Origin: Purpureocillium takamizusanense
Lineage: Eukaryota > Ascomycota > Sordariomycetes > Hypocreales > Ophiocordycipitaceae
Direction: 5' to 3'
Length of the DNA stretch: 64,000 nucleotides
NCBI RefSeq assembly: GCF_022605165.1
Contig: NC_063069.1
Span: 1,612,001-1,676,000, forward strand
The notes under the pieces are model-generated. The model was not told where the DNA came from. It searched no databases and was given only the letters and a program-made list of their open reading frames with translations. Positions 55,101 through 64,000 of this stretch are shown piece by piece. Numbering within the stretch: the first letter of the stretch is position 1; each line of letters opens with the position of its first letter. Both the position numbers and the translations under genes were made by a program.

Positions 55101-57644
55101 CGGGTGCAAGACTTTTTCCGGCTTAACGAACCGTACGAGGAGATGTACGATCGAAGCAAGGTCCCGAGAATGCCTTGGCACGACGTGGCGATGCAAGTCG
55201 TCGGGCAGCCCGCTCGAGATCTAACACGCCACTTCGTACAGCGCTGGAACTATCTTCGCCGTGGTCGGAAGCCAACTCGCCCACTACCCTTCCTATTGCC
55301 ACCCCCGGATGCCAAGTTTGACGAGCTCGAGGCTCTCGGCCTGACGGGCACGTGCGAGGTCCAGATCCTGCGATCTGCAACAACGTGGTCACTAGGCACG
55401 GACGGCACAGAGCACAGCATCCAAAACGCCTACATCAAAATGATTGAGGATTCGGAGCACTTTGTGTACATTGAGAATCAATTCTTCATAACCAGCACGG
55501 AAGCGTATAACACCAAGATCGTGAATCGGATTGGTGATGCTCTCGTCGACCGCATCATTCGAGCCCACGAGAAAGACGAAGACTGGCGCTGCGTCATAGT
55601 CATTCCACTCATGCCAGGCTTCCAAAACACCGTCGATGAACAAGAAGGGACCAGTGTGCGGCTGATCCTCATGTGTCAGTACAAGAGCATATGCAGAGGC
55701 GAGCAGTCAATATTTGGGCGGCTCCGGGCCGCAGGCATCGAGCCCGAGGAGTACATATCTTTCTACTCCCTCCGACAGTGGGGCATCATGGGCAATGACG
55801 CACTCGTAACTGAGCAGCTTTACATTCACGCCAAGGCGATCGTGGTTGATGACCGAGTGGCACTTATTGGGTCTGCCAACATCAACGAGCGCTCCATGTT
55901 GGGAATCCGTGATTCGGAATGCGCGGCCATCGTCCGGGACACCGACATGATTTGGTCAACCATGGCTGGCAAGCCCTACCAGGTCGGACGCTTTGCACAC
56001 ACACTTCGCCTGCGACTAATGCGCGAGCATCTTGGCCTGGATGTAGACGAGATATTGGAGGAAGAGCGGCAGCAAGAAATGGATCGCGAAGCTTTCGAGC
56101 AAGAAATGGACGCCATTTATCACGAAGATCCGTTGAATCCGGATGGCGCTGGCCCCAGCTCCGGTCGCCGCGAGAGAGCACAGACGCAACGGCGTCCGTC
56201 ATCCCGGGCCCCAAGCTTCAACCGGGAGCTGGACATGGAAATGGCGCAAGCAATCCACGATGGCGAACCGCTTGAGAAGGGCAAAGATGCCTCGGACAGC
56301 CGTGTGACGAGTGAAAAGCACGTCCTAGATGTGTCGGGTTACGGGCCAGACCAATGGAAGAGCGCCGGTCAAAGCGGTCTCGACCAAGGGCGCGACTCGG
56401 TCATCATCAATGGGCGCGAAGTGCTCGTACATGATATCGACACGTCGGGCAAAGGAGCGCTGGACTCTCCGAAGCCACCGCACGACACGGTACCGCCTCC
56501 TGAGAACCGCTATCTGGAATCCGGCGGAGGCGGCAACGCCGCTATACCGCCGACGCCCTCCCTCACCCGCCGAACCACGGAGCAGCTGGGCTTGCCTCGT
56601 GCGGCACAGCTTCCTCCCCTACCGGTAGAGGATGACACGGACATTGGGGGGCCGCCTATGCATCTTGATCCCGTTTCTGGCCAACCAATCAACAGTGCGT
56701 TCCATCCTATGGCGGCTGATATCAAATGCGTCGACATCACCAAAGACTGCATGCGCGACCCAGTGAACCCAAATTTCCTCGACGAGATCTGGAACAAGGC
56801 CGCGATAAACAACACCAAGCTTTACCGCAGAGTCTTCCGCTGCATGCCAGACTCTGAGGTGAGCACCTGGACCGAGTATCGCGAGTATTCGGCATATAGC
56901 GAGAGGTTCCGTGCAAGTATGGAGGGAAAGAATACTGGCGAGGAGTCCGAGATGAAGCGCGAGACGAATTTGCAGCACGCATCGACCGCGGCTGGTGCAG
57001 GTGTCAGTGCTCCAGGGCCTGAAGCGATGATACACGCCGCGAAGCAGGGAGCCGAGAAGATCCCCGAGAAGCTGGCAGAAAACTTGCCCATCTCAGATCA
57101 GAATCAGGGAAAGACCAGCGTCATCGTGCCAGGGGCGGGCGAGACCGAGCTGGATGAGAAGGTGGCGCTACAGCACGAGAGCCAACGTCCAGACCCACGC
57201 GCGCCGACAAACCTAACCACAGCAATGAACGCTGGGGCCGAGAGCCGCATGGAAGCGTCTTCCCCCGTGTACCCTCCCGGCGATACTGCGTTCCCTCCGT
57301 TGGAGACGACACCCACGAAACCCCTAGACCGCCAAGCCACCAAGAACACTGAGCGCAAGACGACCTTCTCTGCTCCGGACAAGCCACCGTCCAAGGAATG
57401 CAAGGAAACTAGTGCGCCGCCGCCGGGACAGAACGGATCCATCAAGCGTCGCCGTCGTGGTACCACGAAGGGGAGCAAGCGCACCTTCAGTATCGAAGAT
57501 ATGCCGTCCCGTGCCGACGCCGAAGAGCTGCTGAAGATGGTGCAAGGCAACCTAGTTCAGTTCCCATATGATTGGCTTCTTACGGAGGACCAGAATGGCA
57601 ACTGGGGTTATCAGGTCGACGGCGTTGCCCCCTTGGCAATCTAG
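52158..57644 (+). CDS. SPO14: Phospholipase D (PLD1/Spo14-type)
   Basis: An intronless gene of 1828 aa. PLD hydrolyses phosphatidylcholine to phosphatidic acid and choline on internal and plasma membranes; phosphatidic acid then acts in signalling and vesicle traffic. Both HxK(x)4D catalytic motifs are present: H920/K922/D927 in HHEKICVVD, and H1224/K1226/D1231 in HAKAIVVD, the latter followed by GSANINERSM. Before them lie a PX-like region (about residues 450-520, WIVIRTIRDIYNLHFRYKFAL) and a PH-like region (about 640-780). The N-terminal ~400 residues are Ser/Pro-rich, with a Lys/Arg cluster (KKKKRKMKRFKKG). The ~450-residue C-terminal tail is mostly disordered, but its last 40 residues (FPYDWLLTEDQNGNW) look conserved. 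The length is similar to Spo14 in yeast, slightly longer. Confidence 0.96.
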   Translation: MGRDHQEDSVSPRTRTPQLLPSASPSQSALALSNSKSDSLHPPSVSATGQQPDDGKRATSAQVNTNGAPKDGEAATSGADNGKSPGPRLEIPRIVQPSGQRDSDGALSPASEATATAPPSISGSRSVQFARPDALEESIPAPAHSRHGSWDGPETPGKSRGASFMSKIKALASPPAQHTPRMLSMPSAPFESGSQSLTNSPTAVRFGTRLPDTLVEEHSDADADIEETADESNIPEHGSSKKKKRKMKRFKKGHTPSPSITRLPSDLDALGLGSRLLRRRASMPDTSAHDQAMSEGDGRDQMRRRPFRRGHSYAEPMARPPVDDMDDIEETAVVGRRTGHLRRITVFGGGGVSDGDAMTPRRPFFNSERASNFGAQKWKQVKSTLKLLRQKKEDRFDYYKSAELMAELRAGAPAVLMLASMIQRDEHGNKRIPVLLEQLKLRIKDSAPMPDDDKERHWIFTIELEYGSGPSRMSWIVIRTIRDIYNLHFRYKFALSNEKYMPGRLDLGARPKQPKFPYSAFPYLRRARDKSDSSDEEEQASVRGDDTAGEGTAGEGITDDGPYQPRRKKSRANLWGMRRRSTGFTDPGEGSNAEGGQAAFLDMMTRRQRYVEKQRRTLEKYLSEMIRWLMFRADSNRLCRFLELSALGVRLAAEGSYHGKEGYLHIQSSKGLDFRRVLTPAKVIARHTRKWFLVRQSYIVCVESPENMNIYDVYLVDSKFSIVSKRNPLKQMTSKDKQSEIDLTVEAPPDKHHTLALHTSERKVRLFSRYQSVMRQFEESINEMLRQTPWYQPKRFDSFAPVRTGVFAQWLVDGRDYMWNVSRAINMARDVIYIHDWWLSPELYMRRPAAISQKWRLDRLLQKKAREGVKIFVIVYRNVEAAIPIDSEYTKFSLLNLHPNIFVQRSPNQFKKNQFFFAHHEKICVVDHDVAFVGGIDLCFGRWDCPQHPIVDDKPTGFEMTEQPKDAEHCQLFPGKDYSNPRVQDFFRLNEPYEEMYDRSKVPRMPWHDVAMQVVGQPARDLTRHFVQRWNYLRRGRKPTRPLPFLLPPPDAKFDELEALGLTGTCEVQILRSATTWSLGTDGTEHSIQNAYIKMIEDSEHFVYIENQFFITSTEAYNTKIVNRIGDALVDRIIRAHEKDEDWRCVIVIPLMPGFQNTVDEQEGTSVRLILMCQYKSICRGEQSIFGRLRAAGIEPEEYISFYSLRQWGIMGNDALVTEQLYIHAKAIVVDDRVALIGSANINERSMLGIRDSECAAIVRDTDMIWSTMAGKPYQVGRFAHTLRLRLMREHLGLDVDEILEEERQQEMDREAFEQEMDAIYHEDPLNPDGAGPSSGRRERAQTQRRPSSRAPSFNRELDMEMAQAIHDGEPLEKGKDASDSRVTSEKHVLDVSGYGPDQWKSAGQSGLDQGRDSVIINGREVLVHDIDTSGKGALDSPKPPHDTVPPPENRYLESGGGGNAAIPPTPSLTRRTTEQLGLPRAAQLPPLPVEDDTDIGGPPMHLDPVSGQPINSAFHPMAADIKCVDITKDCMRDPVNPNFLDEIWNKAAINNTKLYRRVFRCMPDSEVSTWTEYREYSAYSERFRASMEGKNTGEESEMKRETNLQHASTAAGAGVSAPGPEAMIHAAKQGAEKIPEKLAENLPISDQNQGKTSVIVPGAGETELDEKVALQHESQRPDPRAPTNLTTAMNAGAESRMEASSPVYPPGDTAFPPLETTPTKPLDRQATKNTERKTTFSAPDKPPSKECKETSAPPPGQNGSIKRRRRGTTKGSKRTFSIEDMPSRADAEELLKMVQGNLVQFPYDWLLTEDQNGNWGYQVDGVAPLAI

Positions 57645-57996
57645 TAAGTTTGTTGTCTGTATACATTTGGCCAGTGACAGGCGAGACTGACACGCGTGGC
57701 AGCAACTAGTATTTTCTTCGTATCGAGAGTTGGTAACATTTAGTTTCAAACGGCTGCGGATTGCACAGCGCATCATCAAAAGGTTAGCATGGCCTGGAGT
57801 TTAGCTGAGACAACAATAAAGGAGCACGGAGTCACGACGTATTTCATCTACTCATTTCCCTTCTCTTTCCTGCTTCAACATCTCGTTCGCATGAAACGGC
57901 ATAAATTCGCTTGTAATGGAAGGCTAGGTGCTCTATTTTTACAATATTCCACAGTGTAGTGTACACGCTGGAGACCCTTGGAAGGACCTGTGCTGG
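57645..57996. other. Convergent 3' region PLD/COQ7
   Basis: This 352-bp AT-richer stretch contains an AATAAA-like signal at about 57813 (AACAATAAAGG) and presumably holds both 3' UTRs. No gene was seen. Confidence 0.5.
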
Positions 57997-58805
57997 TCAT
58001 ACCCGCTCGCTGACCCATATTGCGCCCCGGCAGCCTGCCCTAATGACGCCTGTCAGGAGCCAATGCGGCTCTGCCTTCTTAGCGTCGTGCTCGACAGCGT
58101 GATCCAGATGCTCGAGCTCCTCGTCACGTATCCTCCGGAGTGTTGACACGAGCTCACGGATCTCTCCCCCAACCTCGTAGCCCTCGGCCTCCCAACCGGA
58201 TATTACCTCGAGCAGAACGCGAATCTGGTTATTGTAGTGGCCACCAATCTCGGTCTCGACGGCTTCGGTGCAGGCCATGGCGGCCTCGCGGCCCATGACG
58301 GCGGTGGACCAGCCGAGGCCCGTGGCGAGGACGGACCAGAGCGGATATAGGGCCGTGGGCCGAACGCGGTGCCGCCGGATGAGCTCGTTGAAAGTGTCGA
58401 AGTGGCCGGCCTCTTGATCGTACATGTGCTTCATGAGTGGGCGGAGGTGTGGGTGTTGGCGGACCAGGAGAGGCGTCTGGGCAGTGTAGATGAGGGTGGC
58501 GGCGAGCTCGCCGGCCTGATTTACGCGGAGCTGTGACGGTTGTGAGTTACCGGAAATTGCTGACTCGAGTTTGCGGCAAGTGTTGGTTGGAGTTAGGGGG
58601 GGGGACTAACAGCGGAGGCGAGGAACTCGCGCTGTTCCTGGGTGAGCGGCTTGCGTTTCTTCGAGGTCGATGGCGACACAGCTTCGGCGCCGAATGGTAC
58701 GGATGTTGAGAGCGCGCGCGCCTGGGCAAGGCAGATTGACATCCTGGGGAGAACCCGAACAGCGCCGCGTGCCGCGCACCGTGTTGGCAGCATGGCGGCG
58801 GACAT
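57997..58805 (-). CDS. COQ7: 5-demethoxyubiquinone hydroxylase
   Basis: COQ7 is a mitochondrial inner-membrane di-iron monooxygenase that hydroxylates demethoxyubiquinone, the penultimate step of ubiquinone synthesis. Two exons, 58805-58611 and 58530-57997, give 242 aa. The N-terminal ~50 residues (MSAAMLPTRCAARGAVRVL) are Arg/Ala-rich, fitting a mitochondrial presequence. LRVNQAGELAATLIYTAQ is the COQ7 signature around the first iron-binding Glu. Further ligands are visible in DQEAGHFD (ExxH), ETEIGGHY (the third Glu) and EELEHLDHA (second ExxH). The 80-bp intron contains a CTAAC branch site and separates the presequence from the catalytic domain. It diverges from RTF1. Confidence 0.95.
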
Positions 58806-59439
58806 TCGTTGCGTGCGGCCACAACAACAGGCTTGGGTGCTTCTGGTGCAAGCCTGGGCCGTCAAGAACGAGGGCACAAATCGAACGATTCGCAACTTCA
58901 CAGACGGGGATCGGGATGGATGGCTCCAGTGGTGCATTGCATCCAATGACGCCCATTGACACTGCTGGAGCCGAATCCCCACCACATTGGTTGCCATACT
59001 GTAGTGCGCCGCGCCCGGACAAAGAATTCGCCGCACTGGAGGTTTCCAGTTAGGTTTGATTCAGCCAATGGGCGGCGGCTAGGCACAATAGGCACAGCAC
59101 ACACACGGACACAGAGCAACAGCCCGCTCCGCTGGAGAGCGCAACTCGGCCTCGCCTTCGCCCCCAGCACACTTCACTTCTTCGCTTGTCGCGTCACTTG
59201 CTCGCCCACGCCCTCCCGCGCCCTCTATCCCTTCCGACGCAAAAGCCTTCACGACTGCCTTTCGCTCGCAGAAAGCCCTCTTCGAGCAGCTGCTTGCGGT
59301 GATCATCAAGCCGGCCGGGACGCTGCTGCAGCTCGCAGCCGTAGCTCGCCCTGGGGGCTGACCTCACACCGCACCCCTTTTGCATGCAGCGAGGCTTTTT
59401 CCTGCATTCGACCGGCTTGTCAACCGAGCGACTTCCATC
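58806..59439. promoter_or_regulatory. Divergent promoter region COQ7/RTF1
   Basis: This 634-bp region is shared between two housekeeping genes. It contains a CCAAT-like CCAATGG (59064-59070) and a C/T-rich stretch just before RTF1. No separate gene was seen. Confidence 0.5.
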
Positions 59440-61489
59440 ATGGCTGACATCGACGACGAGCTCCTTGCCCTCGCGGGCGGTGACTCGGAGGATGAGGGCT
59501 CCGTCCGCTCCAGCAGAAGGCCGTCGCCGTCGCCGCCGCCCAGGGACTCGGGCAAGTCCAAGAAGGCGAAACGCGCACCTAAAGACGATGAGTCCGAGGA
59601 AGAGGGCGAAGCGTAAGTTGTCCATGTCTCATTACTTGCCGTCCGGCGAATGAGCCACCATGATGCCTATCTGCAGTATGGTGGTGATGGTGGCGGCGTC
59701 GTGTACTTCATGGTGAAAGATCCGTTTGCTAATGCGATTTTCGTCGCCCCGCCATCAGAATTTCCAGAGCTTCATCACCAAACTCTCTCGAATCGGCACC
59801 AATGGATGAATCGGACTCAGACGACGAGCAGCCCTCTCGTGCTCGCGCTGCCGCGGCGCCTCGCGGCGGCGACGATGACAAGTACCCCGTCGATGGCATG
59901 TTCATGAGCCAGACCGAAAAGGCGGAGATTATGGCTCTCCGTGAAGTCGAGCGAGAACAGATCATTGCGGACCGTATCTCTGAGATTGAGCGCCAGCGCC
60001 AGAACCGTTTACTTCGCCAGATGGTCACCACCGCTGAGAACGAGGAGCGCAAGGCAGTCAAGAAGAAGAGGAGTGCCGACACTGCCGAGCTCGAGGATGA
60101 CGATCGCAGATCGTCCCGCCAGCGCACCGGCAAGCCAGCTGAGACGGCCATGGACTCACTTCGCCGCGCCAGAGCCGAGAAGCAGAGGCGGAAGGAGGAC
60201 CACGAGCGCCGAAAGGACTACTCGCCCAGGCGGGACTCGCGCGAGCCCGAGAGCGATGACGACTTTGGACGGCGGCGGAGCCTTACGCCGGAGAAGGAAC
60301 TCGACAAGGAGCTACCCCCGCCGGAGCTCAAGGACTACGAAAAGGTGCGAGTTGGCCGGAATCAGTTCGCCCAGGTGTGCCAGACGCCTGGCTTCGAGGC
60401 TGCCATCACGGGGTGCTACATTCGGGTGGCGGTCGGCACACATCCCGAGACGGGCATAGAGCAGTATCGAATGGCGTTGATTAAAGGTAAAGACATCCGT
60501 TATCGTAAAAGGTCAATGCAGCGCTGACACGTGCACGCCAGGCTTCACAACGAGTAGACCTTATGCGATTATGAGTCCCAATGGGGCTTTCGTCACTGAC
60601 CAGTACGTGAAGGCGGCACATGGCAAGTCCGTCAAGGAATTTCCGTTCATTGCCGCCTCGAACGGAAAGTTTGACGCGGTGAGTCTCGGCGATGCTCAAA
60701 CAAACATGACCACAAATCTCTGACGTGCTGCAGGCCGAGCTCAATCGCTACCAAATTACATGCAACAACGAAGGCGTGACGTTACCCACACGGGAATTCT
60801 TGTGGGACAAGGTTGATGCCATCAACGCTCTCCTGGCCCACAAGTGGACGAGCGAGGAAATCAAAGCGCGACTAGCGAAGCGCAACGAGTTGAAACGACA
60901 ATTTGACCCCGCAGAACGTGAGCGTGTTGCTCGACTGCTCGATGAGGCCGCCTCGAGAGGTGATGAAGAGGAGGCGGACAGGCTGCAACAGGAGCTCGAC
61001 AAGCTTGGCAACAAGCGCCTGGCGTTTAAGACGACGCTGGGGCCGTCGAAGCTGACGGACACGGCGGCGACTTCTACGGAGCAGGACTGGCTGGCGGAGC
61101 GAAACCGAGAGAACCGACGCATGAACGCCGAGCTCGTCCGCAAGGCCCAACTTAAGGAGAAGGCCAAGGCGCGCGAGGTGGAGAGGGCCATCAGCCGAGG
61201 CGAGGCAGTTCCCGACGACCCCTCTCGGCGGCTGCGGACAAAGGCCAAGTTCGTCCACGACGTCAACGACACACCCCAGAAGCCGTCGCAGAACGGTAGT
61301 GCCGCAAGCACGCCAGCCAATGGGGGCACGCCCAAGGTGGCGCCTACGAAGCCGCAGATGGCGTCGCACCTGGCCAAGCTGCAGGAGAAGAAGTACGAGG
61401 AGAGCAAGGGGCTCCCCATGATCCACAAGCCACTCATGGACGACGACGTCATTGGTGCGCTCGACCTGGATATCGATGTTGAGATCTGA
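59440..61489 (+). CDS. RTF1: RNA polymerase-associated protein RTF1 (Paf1 complex)
   Basis: Rtf1 is a Paf1-complex-associated elongation factor needed for H2B ubiquitination. Four exons (59440-59612, 59759-60486, 60542-60678, 60734-61489) join to 597 aa. The N-terminus MADIDDELLALAGGDSEDEG is typical of fungal Rtf1 and is followed by acidic, basic and Ser-rich segments. A helical EREQIIADRISEIERQRQ stretch corresponds to the histone-modification region. The Plus3 domain begins near ELKDYEKVRVGRNQF and spans the second intron, with CYIRVAVG and YRMALIKG. The C-terminal coiled segment includes EEIKARLAKRNELKRQFDPAERERV. The last residues end in LDLDIDVEI. Junctions were chosen by phase. The second exon starts after CATCAG and yields ISRASSPNSLESAPMDESD. 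Confidence 0.95.
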
Positions 61490-61919
61490 GCACTCGCGGC
61501 TGGGTTTCATGGGAAGTGATATCGGGCGTTTTGCTCTACGTAGCGGCTGTGCGGGGGCGCCCGGTGTGGCGTAGGCTCGCATGGATGGCGTTTTTTCTTT
61601 GGCTGCGAAGTTGGGCTGGGTTCATCTAGGAAGGAAAAGGGAGAAAGCGAGGGGACGGCTCAAGCTGTTGCGCAGAGGCGAGGCGAGAAGCGAGGCGTGC
61701 GTGTGTGCATTAGAAGAAAAGAGCTGCCCCGTCGGCAGTCGAGTCGATACATGACGACTCGAGTACAAAAACACAAAGGACTATTCCAAAATTACCAAGG
61801 CCCGATGGCCCAGAGCCTGTCTACAATGCATTATCAATGTTTTGTGATGCCAGTGGGGTGCTGTTTGCGCACCAGCGGGGACCGCCGTCCGTCTGGCCAC
61901 GTCTCTATCCATGCCAACC
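61490..61919. other. Convergent 3' region RTF1/GDPD
   Basis: This 430-bp stretch holds the 3' UTRs of two converging genes. No gene was seen. Confidence 0.5.
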
Positions 61920-63539
61920 TCAGTCGCTCTTGTCTATGGGCGCGCGCTCGTGCAGGTAGTCCAGCTTGTTCTGCCAGAACCGGCGGTAGACAAACATGAA
62001 CTTGAAGAGGAGCTGGCGGGCGATGACGTGCATGACGAAGCCCATGGTCTCACGCGTGGTGGCCGGCCGAGTAGGCGTGGTGGCCCTGCCGTCAAGCTGG
62101 TCCTCGTAGCGGCGGCAGACGGAGAGGTAGAGCTTGGGGTCGTCGGTGATGACGCCGTCGACGAGCCGGGGGCCGCGGAGGGAAGAAGAAGAAGCGGAGG
62201 AGGACGAAGAAGAGGAGGACTGGTTCTGGCGGATGCACCACTCCATGCCACGCTCCGTGTTGACGGTCCAGACGAAGAGGGAGCGGCCGCGGGCGCGGAC
62301 GGCACGCATAAAGGCGCGGCCGCGGAGGGGGGCGAGGAGGGCGGCCTGGGCGACGTTGAAGGCGAGGTCCGGGACGGGGAAGAAGTGGCGGGCGTAGGAG
62401 AGGGAGTAGCCGATGTGGGCGAGGGGGAAGCCGGGGAGGGCCTGGCTGGCGGCCTCGATGAGGGCGGCCTGTACGGATGCGCGCGGGAGAGCGTTAGTTA
62501 CCGGGGGAGGTTTCAACATACATGGTTGGACCAAACTGATAGAATAGATGGAAGAAATGAGGAGGGAAGGGGTTCAACAACGTACGTTCCAGCAGCCGAG
62601 GAGGATGCGCTGCTCCCAGGGGATGGCGCTGCTGGGAGGGACCTGCGCTATGGCGGCGGCGATGGCGCGCATGAGGGCGCGCGGCTCGTCGTCGATCTAC
62701 TCGCTCTCACTCAGGTCAGGTCAGGTTCTTCTACGACTTCTTTCCATCTTGGCGGGGGTCGACGCGCAAAGAACAAGTCCGGGAAGATGAAAACCAAAGG
62801 GAGGCAAAGGCTTGGGAAGGGGTCGTGGCAGGGCTATCTCACCTTGATGTCGAGCAGGACCCAGAGTTTGGCCCGCGTGCGCGCCTCGTCCTCGTCCTCC
62901 TCCGCCTCCTCATCGTCGCTGCCGCCGGAGACGAGGAGGCCCGGGCCGGCGACGAGCCAGGTGAGAAAGTCGCGGAACCTGAGCATGCGCTGGGTCGGGT
63001 CGCTGAGCATCCCGAGGGTGGAGAGGTAGGCCCAGTCGCAGTCGCTGATGTTCTTGTCGATGCCGAAGCAGCGCTTGAGACTGGGATCCTGTTGCAGGCC
63101 GTGGCCCGGTGGGTTTAGCTTTGTTCCTGTCTTTCTCATCGCCTCCCCTCTTCTCTACGGTCGGCCTCTTTCTCTTTCCCTTCTCTCTCTTTCTGTCCTC
63201 TCGGAGAAGTTGGGCGGGTACGAGGGGGGGGAGGGGACGATGAGCTGAGCAGCGCATCGGGCCTCGGGTGGGAAGGAAAAGGACTCACATGAGATATCAC
63301 GGCGACGCCGTCAGCCGTGAGGTGAACGTCGGTCTCGATGGCGTGGGCGCCGACGCGCGCGGCGGCGCGAAAGGCGGCCAGAGAGTTCTCCGGATAGGCG
63401 GCCTTGTAGCCGCGGTGGGCGATGCCCTGCGGGATGAGGCGCGTCGGGTCGCGCGACGAGGCGAGGGCGGCGGTCCATGGCGGCGGCGGTGAAGATGATA
63501 TTGACGATGATGATGATGATGATGTTGTTGTTGAGGGTG
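61920..63539 (-). CDS. Glycerophosphodiester phosphodiesterase-family protein (5' end unresolved)
   Basis: This GDPD-family enzyme may be related to the yeast phosphatidylglycerol phospholipase Pgc1. Supported exons from the catalytic start are: up to 63289, 63088-62843, 62696-62586 and 62468-61920. The protein reads GIAHRGYKAAYPENSLAAF (HRG motif), AIETDVHLTADG (Glu-x-Asp) and VISHDPSLKR (second catalytic His), so the active-site triad is intact. Later WTVNTERGMEWC and VDGVITDDP complete the TIM barrel. A polyserine insertion (about 13 residues) interrupts the last barrel segment. The C-terminus has a hydrophobic FVMHVIARQLLFKFMFVY stretch compatible with membrane association. The N-terminal exon is open back to a stop just beyond 63539, with no ATG in frame, so an upstream exon must exist. 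I could not fix the splice site (candidates: CCGCAG near 63427, or TTGCCCAG near 63540). Confidence 0.85.
63506..63532. repeat. GAT/GTT trinucleotide tract near the GDPD start
   Basis: About six GAT units followed by three GTT units. On the gene strand these read as (ATC)n and (AAC)n. They fall in the unresolved 5' exon of the GDPD gene, and if translated would encode a Ser/Thr run in the catalytic frame. Confidence 0.8.
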
Positions 63540-64000
63540 CTGGGCAAGCGGGTTAGATGCGCTCATGGGGGGAACGCCCTCGCAAACTGACGCGGACGAC
63601 GGACGAAGAATGTGTGCGTGGTGCGGGCATCGTATGTTTAACGTGCACGTGCGTGCGTGTGCGTGCGTGTGCTTTATAGATTTAGGTGGCCATGTGTGTA
63701 TATGTATTACCATAAGATGTGTCTCCCGTCGCTGCGGCGGCGGCAAGCAACGACTCCTTTTCCTCTGCCATGGCTGAGCGCGGGGTGTGGAACCGGGACG
63801 AACGGGAAAAGTGCAAAGCAAGCAAAAAGAAATGCTAGATGAAAAGATTGATATGCCAGAAAAGAGCGGTCGGGCTGGCTGTTATGATGAGTGGGTTCGT
63901 GATGGGAAGAGAGCACGGACAACAAGACAGACGGGGTACGCGGGAGAGAGAGAGAGACGGAGAGAGACGGAGGGCAAACTATTTAATTGGTGTTACAAAG
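63540..64000. other. Right flank, upstream of the GDPD gene
   Basis: This region presumably contains the missing first exon and promoter of the GDPD gene on the minus strand. A TCTATAAAG element at about 63672-63680 on the minus strand could be a TATA box. The window ends in a GA-rich tract (63940-63975). No complete gene was seen. Confidence 0.4.

Noticed and set aside
1..64000. Secondary-metabolite cluster, toxin or viral genes
   Set aside because: No polyketide synthase, peptide synthetase, terpene cyclase, toxin or viral domain was recognised anywhere in the window.

Overview
The window looks like chromosomal DNA of a filamentous ascomycete, most likely a Sordariomycete and probably Hypocreales. 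The evidence is short GT-AG introns of about 50-210 bp with CTGAC/CTAAC-like branch sites, high GC (by eye, well above 50 %), single-copy eukaryotic housekeeping genes on both strands, and orthologues typical of filamentous fungi (NBR1, an INPP5F-type SAC phosphatase, a Barentsz-domain protein). I cannot name the species. An Ophiocordycipitaceae/Clavicipitaceae-like genome is only a guess from GC content and intergenic spacing. No operons, CRISPR arrays, secondary-metabolite cluster, rRNA, confident tRNA or intact transposon was seen.

Layout: 1-2020 gene-free; glutamate-cysteine ligase (-, 2021-4576); endosulfine Igo1 (+, 6762-7425); MYG1 (-, 8166-9320); a 91-aa glycine-rich protein (-, 9981-10256); gamma-tubulin (-, 11375-13280); FG nucleoporin with a RanBP1-like end (-, 13949-17664); NBR1 autophagy receptor (-, 18634-21425); a 6.3-kb gene-free stretch; Btz/CASC3-like protein (-, 27690-29900); a 4.4-kb gene-free stretch; unknown 176-aa protein (+, 34329-34859); transketolase (-, 35324-37757); BMT6-type rRNA methyltransferase (+, 40307-41506); SAC/hSac2 phosphoinositide phosphatase (-, 41618-44575); V-ATPase proteolipid c (+, 46348-47202); ERG4 sterol C-24(28) reductase (-, 47934-49906); phospholipase D (+, 52158-57644); COQ7 (-, 57997-58805); RTF1 (+, 59440-61489); GDPD-family phosphodiesterase (-, 61920 to about 63539).

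I rebuilt exon structures by hand from splice sites and reading phase. Gamma-tubulin, transketolase, GCS1, the proteolipid, ERG4, the SAC protein, NBR1, RTF1, COQ7 and the nucleoporin all close in frame at expected family lengths. The 5' end of the GDPD gene is unresolved.

The genes do not form one pathway. The right third is loosely rich in membrane-lipid genes (SAC phosphatase, V-ATPase c, ERG4, PLD, COQ7, GDPD), which is probably chance. The points most worth following are: a 10-bp motif GTACGAAGTA repeated six times, only between genes; a weak-then-strong start-codon arrangement in MYG1 that suggests dual targeting; a 13-nt microexon in the V-ATPase gene; a 57-nt frame-neutral intron in the Btz gene; two small uncharacterised proteins (91 and 176 aa); and the two long gene-free intervals. 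I saw no clear evidence of an undescribed multi-gene system.
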